The position numbers and the translations under genes were made by a program. DNA of 64,000 nucleotides from Sphingomonadales bacterium UBA2369. Its GTDB lineage: Bacteria; Pseudomonadota; Alphaproteobacteria; Sphingomonadales; Sphingomonadaceae. The notes under the pieces were generated by a model, which saw only the letters and a list, made by a program, of their open reading frames with translations, was not told where the DNA came from and did not search any database. The stretch spans positions 344 to 64,343 of the forward strand of contig DDTH01000017.1 in NCBI GenBank assembly GCA_002344055.1, written 5' to 3'. The first letter of the stretch is position 1. The number at the start of each line of letters is the position of its first letter. This document shows, piece after piece, positions 42,551 through 49,504 of the stretch.

Positions 42551-43099
42551 GTGACGCAATCCGCGACGGCAAGCGACGATCCACTGCTTGCGAAGGCGAT
42601 GGCCGGCGACCGCGATGCTTTCGCCGAATTGCTGCGGCTTCATTATGATCGCATCCATGGCCTTGCGTGGCAGATGACGGGATCGCGCGCGGATGCCGAC
42701 GACATCGCCCAGGATGTCTGCTGCGTGCTCGCCGAAAAACTGTCCTCCTTCCGCGGCGATGCGCAATTCACGACCTGGCTGTGCGGCGTCACCATAAATG
42801 CCTGCCGCGATCTGCGCCGCCGCCGCCGGTCCTTCAGCGGCTTCACCGAGAAACTGGCGGTGCTGACCGGGCTGGCCGCCGCGCCGGACGGCCGCGACCT
42901 CTATGATGCGATCTGGCTGCAGAGCGCTTTCTCGCGGCTGAAACCGGTCTATCGCGAGACCGCGATTCTCGTCGCCGGGCAGCAACTCACCCACAAGGAA
43001 GCTGCCGACATTCTCGGCGTCGCCGAGGCGACGATCTCCTGGCGCATGCATGAGGTGCGGCGCCTGCTCGCGGCCGAAACCGGCGCCGAAGAAGGCTGA
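42551..43099 (+). CDS. ECF-type RNA polymerase sigma factor
   Basis: The 182-residue product has region 2 (AFAELLRLHYDRIHGLAWQM and the ADADDIAQDVCCVLAEKL core) at about 23-75, and region 4 (PVYRETAILVAGQQLTHKEA then ILGVAEATISWRMHEVRRLL) at 130-173. It should direct polymerase to a small envelope or stress regulon. The start is GTG 42551. The following VWA and TPR genes on the same strand probably form its operon; the membrane-anchored TPR protein is the likeliest anti-sigma-like partner. Confidence 0.92.
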   Translation: MTQSATASDDPLLAKAMAGDRDAFAELLRLHYDRIHGLAWQMTGSRADADDIAQDVCCVLAEKLSSFRGDAQFTTWLCGVTINACRDLRRRRRSFSGFTEKLAVLTGLAAAPDGRDLYDAIWLQSAFSRLKPVYRETAILVAGQQLTHKEAADILGVAEATISWRMHEVRRLLAAETGAEEG

Positions 43100-43220
43100 T
43101 CATTCGGACTGATCGCGCTCCTTCCGAAAAAAATCTCCCGCCTCTCCCAAGGATTTCCGGCCGGGGCGCGTCGAAGTGACAGGCGGACGATGTCAGCCGC
43201 CGTCATTCAGGGAGAAAAAC

Positions 43221-44966
43221 ATGCCACGCCTGCCTTACATCCTGGCCGTCGGCGTCGCCGCCGCCGCGCTCGCATCCTGCGCACGGTCGGGTCTGGACGT
43301 GGCGTCGCCGCCCGTCCGAGATCAGCCGCCCGAGCTGGCGGTCGAATCCAGCCCGCCCGTCCCGTTCGAGACGCCGCCCGCCCAGAATGCGCCGCCGGAG
43401 CCGGTCGCCGAGCTCGCCGCGCGCGCGCCGGCAGACGCAACCGAGCGCACGATCGTCGTCACCGGCACCCGGATCCGGCGTCCCTATCTGGAATCGGCGA
43501 TGCCGGTGACCGTGATCGGGCAGGAGCATTTCAACACGCAGGAAACCGGCCGCGACCGCTTCACCTCGGTCGCCCAGAACGGCTTCATGGTATCGGCCGA
43601 GGCGCCCGTGTCGACCTTCTCGATCGACGTCGACACCGCTTCCTATTCCTTCGTCCGCGCGTCGCTGAACCGGGGCGTACTGCCGCAACAGGCGGCGGTC
43701 CGGACCGAGGAGATGCTGAACTACTTCCCCTACGATTATCGGGCGCCTCGCAGCGCCAGCGAGCCGTTCAGCAGCGACATTGCGGTGTTCCCAAGCCCCT
43801 GGAATCCCGGCCGCAAGCTCGTCCGGATCGGCATCAGGGGCTATGCGGTACAGCAGGCCGAGCGCCCCCGCGCCAACCTCGTCTTCCTGATCGACACGTC
43901 GGGGTCGATGAACGAAGCCAACAAATTGCCGCTCGTCCGGCAATCCCTGTCGATGCTGCTCGACCAATTGCGTCCCGACGACAGCGTCGCGATCGTGACC
44001 TATGCCGGCCGCGCGGGAACCCTGCTCGAACCGACGCCGGTGAGCCGCAGAGAGGAGATCCGCGCGGCGATCAACCGGCTTGGCGCGGGCGGCAGCACGG
44101 CCGGGGCCGAGGGGATAAGGCAGGCCTATGCGCTGGCCGAACGCAATTTCGATCGCGAAGGCGTCAATCGCGTTATCCTCGCGACCGACGGCGATTTCAA
44201 TGTCGGCATCACCGATCCCGAGGCACTGAAGAGCTTCGTGGAGCGCGAGCGGGGGAAAGGCGTGTTCCTGTCGGTGCTCGGCTTCGGCATGGGCAATTAT
44301 AACGACGCGCTGATGCAGGTGCTGGCGCAGAACGGCAATGGCGCCGCCGCCTACATCGACACCATCGCGGAAGCCCGGAAGACGTTGGTTCAGGAATCCA
44401 CGTCGACCCTGTTCCCGATCGCCAAGGACGTGAAGATCCAGGTCGAGTTCAACCCGGCCACGGTCGCCGAATATCGGCTGGTCGGCTACGAGACGCGGAT
44501 GCTCGCCCGCGAGGATTTCGACAATGACCGGGTCGATGCCGGCGAGGTCGGTTCCGGCCAAAGCGTCACCGCCTTGTACGAGATCGTGCCCGTCGGCGGG
44601 GCGCGCGCCAATGGCGATTTGCGCTATCTGGCGCCGGCGTCCCTGACGCGGATCGGCAACGCGTCCGAATATGGCTTCGTCAAGATCCGCTACAAGCTGC
44701 CCAATTCGGACAGGAGCCGGCTGATCTCCACGCCGATCAACCGGCGCGCGGAGGTGCGGCGGTTCGCCGATGCACCCAGCGACGCCCGCTTCGCCGCCGG
44801 GGTCGCCGCCTTCGCGGAATTGCTGCGGGGCGGTCGTTACACCGGTTCGATGCGTTATGAGGACATAATCGGCATCGTCTCCGAAGCGCGCGGCGAGGAC
44901 CCGTTCGGCTATCGCTCCGAACTGATCCAGCTGATCCGTGCGGCGAGCACCGCCCGCTCAGGGTGA
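43221..44966 (+). CDS. VWA-domain lipoprotein with TonB-plug-like motif
   Basis: The 581-residue product begins MPRLPYILAVGVAAAALASC, a lipoprotein signal with lipobox LASC. Residues of about 87-115 read TIVVTGTRIRRPYLESAMPV then TVIGQEHF, a pattern typical of TonB-receptor plug starts. Next is a VWA domain with MIDAS elements DTSGSM, GGSTAG and TDGD, then a YfbK-like C-terminal region. AGGGAGA precedes the ATG 43221, so an upstream frame is not used. It is likely anchored in an envelope membrane, facing the periplasm. Confidence 0.88.
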   Translation: MPRLPYILAVGVAAAALASCARSGLDVASPPVRDQPPELAVESSPPVPFETPPAQNAPPEPVAELAARAPADATERTIVVTGTRIRRPYLESAMPVTVIGQEHFNTQETGRDRFTSVAQNGFMVSAEAPVSTFSIDVDTASYSFVRASLNRGVLPQQAAVRTEEMLNYFPYDYRAPRSASEPFSSDIAVFPSPWNPGRKLVRIGIRGYAVQQAERPRANLVFLIDTSGSMNEANKLPLVRQSLSMLLDQLRPDDSVAIVTYAGRAGTLLEPTPVSRREEIRAAINRLGAGGSTAGAEGIRQAYALAERNFDREGVNRVILATDGDFNVGITDPEALKSFVERERGKGVFLSVLGFGMGNYNDALMQVLAQNGNGAAAYIDTIAEARKTLVQESTSTLFPIAKDVKIQVEFNPATVAEYRLVGYETRMLAREDFDNDRVDAGEVGSGQSVTALYEIVPVGGARANGDLRYLAPASLTRIGNASEYGFVKIRYKLPNSDRSRLISTPINRRAEVRRFADAPSDARFAAGVAAFAELLRGGRYTGSMRYEDIIGIVSEARGEDPFGYRSELIQLIRAASTARSG

Positions 44967-44976
44967 AGCAATGCGC

Positions 44977-45010
44977 CGGTCGCTCCCTTCCACACGGAGG
45001 GGGGCGACCG
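44977..45010 (+). terminator. Strong hairpin between the VWA and TPR genes
   Basis: A 14-bp stem joins 44977-44990 to 44997-45010 (CGGTCGCTCCCTTC with GAGGGGGGCGACCG), with a loop of about six bases. There is no U-run, so it is more likely an attenuator or mRNA-processing element than a full terminator. Confidence 0.5.
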
Positions 45011-45108
45011 CCTGCGCGTTTGACGATAAGGTTGCGGCAATGTGCGTGCCCCTTCCCCATCCCGCCTCAATGCCGGTTCGCTGCGGCGGTGGTCGCGGAG
45101 GCGATTGA

Positions 45109-46167
45109 GTGGCGGGCGACGACGATCTCTCGGCTCTGCTGCCGCACCTGCCGCTGCCCGCGCCCGCCCGGCGGGATGCGGCGATCGACGCGGCGCTGCG
45201 GCGCTTCGACGACGGTGAGGCGCAGCCCGCGGCCGCGCCGGAGCCGCGGCGGCCTTGGTTCACCCGGCCGATTGGCGGCGCGCTGGCGGCAGCATCCCTG
45301 GCGGCATTGATCGCTGTGCCATTGGTCTGGATGAACAATGCCGATCCGCCCGCGCAAATGGCCGAAGCCGGCAAAGCGGCGCCACCCGAGGCTGCGGCGC
45401 CCACCGCTCCGGCCCCGGCCAATGACGCCGGCCCGTCTTATGCCGATGCCCGCGCACCCGGCGGCGTCTCTGCAGCGCCGGACAATCCTGCGCCGCCCGA
45501 CATACGCGCAGAACCCGCCGCTCAACCGCGATCCGCCAGGCGCTCGGAAGCACAGCGCGCTCGGGGGAACGTGGAATTGGCGCAGGCCGATATTCCCGGA
45601 GCGGAATCGAGCATCGTCGTCACCGGCTCGCGCATTCGCCGTCAGGATCTCTCGACCATGTCCCCCGTCACCACGATCGGGAGCGAGGAACTGATCGACA
45701 CCTCGGGCGCGGCCGCAGCCACTGTCCGGGGAGACTGGAACGCCTGCACGGTCGACGATCCGGCGCGCGATCCCACCGCCTGCCGCAACGCAACCGGGCC
45801 GGATCCGACCGGCGCGAGGCACCGGGCGGGCGCTCATATCGCCGACGGTCTGATGCACGCCTGGCGCGGGGAGCAGGCAGATGCGATCGAGGCTTTCGAT
45901 CGTGCCATCGCCACGCACCGCCGATCCGCATCGGCCTTTCTCAACCGGGGCCTCGTCCGGCAGGCGCGCGGCGATCTGGATCGCGCGCTCGATGATCTGA
46001 ACCGCTCAATCCGCTACGATCTGCGCGCCGCCCGCGGTTATTATCATCGCAGCCGCCTGCTGCGGCAGCGCGGCGATCTGGCCCGTGCCCGCGCCGACAT
46101 GGCCCGCGCGGTCCAGCTGGATCCCGGCTACGCTTTTCTCTCTCTGCCGAGCCTGCCCGAGCGCTAG
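45109..46167 (+). CDS. Membrane-anchored TPR protein with TonB-plug-like motif
   Basis: The 352-residue product has a cytoplasmic N-terminus of about 50 residues and one transmembrane helix (about 55-75, GALAAASLAALIAVPLVWM). A long Ala/Pro-rich linker follows, then SSIVVTGSRIRRQDLSTMSP (about 166-185) and about two to three TPR units (ADGLMHAWRGEQADAIEAF and the SAFLNRGLVRQARGDLDRAL repeat). The topology is that of an anti-sigma-like sensor. The start is GTG 45109, with GGAGG 7 nt upstream. Confidence 0.78.
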   Translation: MAGDDDLSALLPHLPLPAPARRDAAIDAALRRFDDGEAQPAAAPEPRRPWFTRPIGGALAAASLAALIAVPLVWMNNADPPAQMAEAGKAAPPEAAAPTAPAPANDAGPSYADARAPGGVSAAPDNPAPPDIRAEPAAQPRSARRSEAQRARGNVELAQADIPGAESSIVVTGSRIRRQDLSTMSPVTTIGSEELIDTSGAAAATVRGDWNACTVDDPARDPTACRNATGPDPTGARHRAGAHIADGLMHAWRGEQADAIEAFDRAIATHRRSASAFLNRGLVRQARGDLDRALDDLNRSIRYDLRAARGYYHRSRLLRQRGDLARARADMARAVQLDPGYAFLSLPSLPER

Positions 46168-46216
46168 GCTCTGGCCGAACGGCAATCCTGCCCCGGTCGG
46201 CGTCTCGAGCAAAACA

Positions 46217-46273
46217 CTGACCGATGCACATCGCCAATACACCGGGACATTCCTGATATGATTTCCCGCTAGC
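46217..46273. repeat. 57-nt direct repeat, copy 1
   Basis: Bases 46217-46273 match 49402-49458 at about 51 of 57 positions, in the same orientation. The core CGCCAATACACCGGGACATT is identical. Inside, GGGA and TCCC form an imperfect palindrome. The right end supplies the stop codon of the CHAT gene. Confidence 0.8.
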
Positions 46274-49200
46274 CGCCATCCCCGATCAGGACGAACGGCG
46301 CCCAGAAGAAGGGATGCGCCCAGCTTACGCCGGCGTCGGCTCGCGGATCGTTGCGGATATCGCGCATCGCTTGCTGGAAGGCTTCCGCCTGCGCCATCCC
46401 GCTCTGCTCGAGTTCCAGTGCGCGCACGGTAACGATAGGCGCGACCGCATCGCTGACAGGCCAGTGTGACGCCAACAGCCCGCGCGCGCCGGCATAGAAA
46501 AAGGCGCGGGCCAGGCTTCCGAGTCCATCCGCGGCGCCCGAATCGCCGGTGGCGGTATTGCAGGCGGAGAGGATCACCCAGTCGGCGTTGAGCCGCAACG
46601 TCGCCACCTCCGATGCGGCGAGATAGCCATCGTCGTCCGCGCTTGGCGTCTCCGGCGGAGTGAGCACCAGGCCAGGTTCGCTCATTCCCGCTTCGCCTGC
46701 GATCAGTCCGTGGGTGGCGAAGGCGATCACCCGGACATTGCGCAAGTCGGTCGCGCGCAATTGCGTCTCCGTCGCGCGCGCGCCAGTGAACAGGGTTTGG
46801 GCCGACGCGCCAAGCGAGACGCGCATCCGCTCCAGTTCGATCGCGGTCCCCGGCAAGCGCGCCAGATTCCGCATGGCCTCGATATCGGTCTCGGCGGACC
46901 GGTTAGCCGCCAGTCCGCGCGCCTGCGCCTGGCCCGCCAGCACGGGATCGCCGAAGCCGGCAAATCCGGTCGCCCGCCGGCGCGAGGGCGGCGCCCGCCG
47001 AAGCGCCGCGAGCGACTGCAGGGCCGGGATGTGAACCAGCGCATGAGCGTCGGCGAACCAGGGTGTCGCCCGCAGCGCGACAGGATCGTCGTCGGCGCCC
47101 TGCGGCGGCGCGGTGACCAGCAGCGAGAAGGGGAGGCCCGCCAGCGATCCGCCCGCGACCACGAAAACACGTCTTTTGCCGCGAAGCACATCCTCCCCCG
47201 GCGCGATCAGTTCGCGATAGAGATTGTGCGCGGTGGTGCGGTTGAAGCTTCGCTCCGACCGGTCTCGCTCCTGCTCTTCCAGTTCCGCGAGCCGCTCCGC
47301 CGGGGCAACGACCTGCGCGCCGACATTCCAGCGCAGCCTCTGCACCGCGCGCTCGACCACGGTCTCACCCTCTTCGAAACGATGCCAGTGCGCCGCCTCG
47401 CGGCTCAGCGCGATCGTGTGCGTGGCGAACGTGCCAGGCACGATCAGCAACAGAGCCTCGTCCGGGCGAAGCAGGGCCTGCGTCTCCGCGATGGTCAGCG
47501 GGTCGGGACGCACCAGGGTGAAATAGTCCGGAAATTCGCGCCGTAGCCGCGCATCCAGTGCCGCCATCCGGCTCTCAATCTCCTGCCTGGCGCTGGTCAG
47601 AGCGGCGCGTTCAGAATCCGCCTCCGCGCTGCCGAGCCCCTCGAAGCTTTGCTCATAGCGTTCGGCATTGGCCGACCAATTCTGGTTCAGTTCTTCCCGT
47701 TCGCGCACCAAAGCGGCGAGGCCGCGTCCTGCCTGCGCCGCCTCGCGCCGCGCCGCCATCCGCGCGATCGCCTCGCTGGCATCGCCCGCGACACCGTCCT
47801 GCAGCGCCGCGAACGCCTCCTCAGGCAGAGCAGTTGCGTCGCCCGGCTGCGCGGCCGCCCGCGCCCAGGCCGCCTCGGCCAGATAATGAAACCAGTCCGC
47901 CTGAGTGGTGCGCACCTGCTGGCGGCGCCGTTCAGCGCGGGCGCTGGAATCGCCTCCCCGCCGCGCCCGGGCATGGGCCACCAGAATGCGCGCTGGCGCC
48001 AGCGCCTCCGCCGCCCGCTCCGGCTGGAACAATCGCGCCATCGCCAGATTGTCGGTCAGCTCGATCGTGCGGGCATTCTCCTCGCCGAGAATCCGGGCAT
48101 ATTCCGCTGCCAGCGCCGCCACTGTCACTTCCGATTCCGCGAAGCGCCGCTGGCCGAGTTGCATCGCCGCCAGCCCGTGCACGGAGGCGTAGCGCTCCGG
48201 GTCGTCCGCCGACAAAGTCCGCGCCCGCTTCGCCTCCGTCCGCCCGAACAAGGCTTCCGCCTCACCATACCGTCCGGCGAAAGAATAGGCCAAAGCCAGA
48301 TTGTCCGCCGCGCCGAGCGTCAGTCTGTGCTCCGCGCCCAGCCGTGCCTCGCTCGCCCGAAGCACTCGCTCCAGCAGCGGCGCCGCCTCGGCGTACCGCT
48401 CGCTCAGATTGTAGACGCTCGCCAGATTGTTGACCGCCAGCAGGGTGCTCGGATGCTCGGCCCCGAACGCCGCCTCACTCGCCGCCAGTCCGCGCACCAG
48501 AATCGGCTCGGCGTCTCCGCCCCGCCCCTGCGCGAAATAGAGCATAGCGAGGCCATTCAGGGCATTGACCAACATCTCCGGGTCGCCGTTGCGCCGCTCG
48601 GCCCGCTCCAGGACCGCCTGCGCCATTGTTTCCGCCTCATCATGGCGACCCGCCGCGACGAGCAATTCGGTCAGATTGACTTCGGTATTCAGTGCCTGCC
48701 GATCATCCGGGCCAGCAGCCCGGCGCCGGGTTTCGATGATCCGCCTCAGGAGCGGTTCCGCCTCGCTTGGCCTCCCGCTGCCGCGCAGCAGCACCGCCAG
48801 ATTGTTCAGCGCCAGCAGGGTGCGCGCATCGTCCGGCCCGAGCAGCCGCTCACGGCTCGTCGCCACCCGCCGCAGCAGCCGTTCCGCCTCCGGCACGCGT
48901 CCGGTCAGTTGCAGCGCATTGCCCAGCACGCCCATCGACGCGAGCAGGTCCTGGTCGTCCGCTCCGCGCACCCGCTCCAGCCCCGCCACGGCCGCTTCCA
49001 GCAACGGCACCGCCTCGCGCGCCCGCCCCTGATAGAGCAAAACCGTACCCAGATTGTTGCGCGCGATGAGGGCGTCGGGGTGATCGGGTCCCGCACCCCG
49101 CTCGACGATCGCCAAATTCTCCCGGAACAACGCCTCTGCGGCGTCATAGCGACCTTCGCGGACTAAAGCCTGCGCCGCCTCATCGCGCCGATCGACTTCG

Positions 49201-49298
49201 GCCTGGTCGAAGGAGGCGAGGCCAGTCTGGGCGGCGGCCGGCGGGAGCGGCATGAAAAGCGCAAGCCCCAGCCAGATCCGCCCGCGCATCCTCTTCAC
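46269..49298 (-). CDS. Secreted TPR-CHAT protease-like protein
   Basis: The 1009-residue product has a signal peptide (VKRMRGRIWLGLALFMPLPP then AAAQ). About ten TPR units (residues 30-420, for example ALIARNNLGTVLLYQGRARE) are followed by a linker and a CHAT caspase-like domain with the His in FATHGLIAG (about 863) and the Cys in ILSACNTATG (about 913), both intact. The GTG at 49298 is chosen because AGGAG lies about 7 nt upstream; a longer frame lacks a signal peptide at its start. It probably cleaves an unknown partner in the envelope. Confidence 0.9.
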   Translation of the reverse strand: MKRMRGRIWLGLALFMPLPPAAAQTGLASFDQAEVDRRDEAAQALVREGRYDAAEALFRENLAIVERGAGPDHPDALIARNNLGTVLLYQGRAREAVPLLEAAVAGLERVRGADDQDLLASMGVLGNALQLTGRVPEAERLLRRVATSRERLLGPDDARTLLALNNLAVLLRGSGRPSEAEPLLRRIIETRRRAAGPDDRQALNTEVNLTELLVAAGRHDEAETMAQAVLERAERRNGDPEMLVNALNGLAMLYFAQGRGGDAEPILVRGLAASEAAFGAEHPSTLLAVNNLASVYNLSERYAEAAPLLERVLRASEARLGAEHRLTLGAADNLALAYSFAGRYGEAEALFGRTEAKRARTLSADDPERYASVHGLAAMQLGQRRFAESEVTVAALAAEYARILGEENARTIELTDNLAMARLFQPERAAEALAPARILVAHARARRGGDSSARAERRRQQVRTTQADWFHYLAEAAWARAAAQPGDATALPEEAFAALQDGVAGDASEAIARMAARREAAQAGRGLAALVREREELNQNWSANAERYEQSFEGLGSAEADSERAALTSARQEIESRMAALDARLRREFPDYFTLVRPDPLTIAETQALLRPDEALLLIVPGTFATHTIALSREAAHWHRFEEGETVVERAVQRLRWNVGAQVVAPAERLAELEEQERDRSERSFNRTTAHNLYRELIAPGEDVLRGKRRVFVVAGGSLAGLPFSLLVTAPPQGADDDPVALRATPWFADAHALVHIPALQSLAALRRAPPSRRRATGFAGFGDPVLAGQAQARGLAANRSAETDIEAMRNLARLPGTAIELERMRVSLGASAQTLFTGARATETQLRATDLRNVRVIAFATHGLIAGEAGMSEPGLVLTPPETPSADDDGYLAASEVATLRLNADWVILSACNTATGDSGAADGLGSLARAFFYAGARGLLASHWPVSDAVAPIVTVRALELEQSGMAQAEAFQQAMRDIRNDPRADAGVSWAHPFFWAPFVLIGDGG

Positions 49299-49401
49299 TC
49301 GCTTGCTCCTTGCGACGATCGCGACAAATGGCACGCCAGGTCGCCCTTTCCCACCCCAAGATCCTTCAGCCCAAGCTGACGAAGCCTCGGCTCCGCCCGG
49401 C

Positions 49402-49458
49402 TTGACTGATGCAGTTCGCCAATACACCGGGACATTCCTGATACAATTTCCCGCTAGC
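49402..49458. repeat. 57-nt direct repeat, copy 2
   Basis: This is the second copy of the repeat described at 46217-46273. It lies between the divergent CHAT and TonB-receptor genes, upstream of both, so it could contain a shared regulatory site. Confidence 0.8.
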
Positions 49459-49504
49459 TGACATTCAGCCGCCAGGTTCGCCCGGCGTTCATCGCCGTTC
49501 GTCC

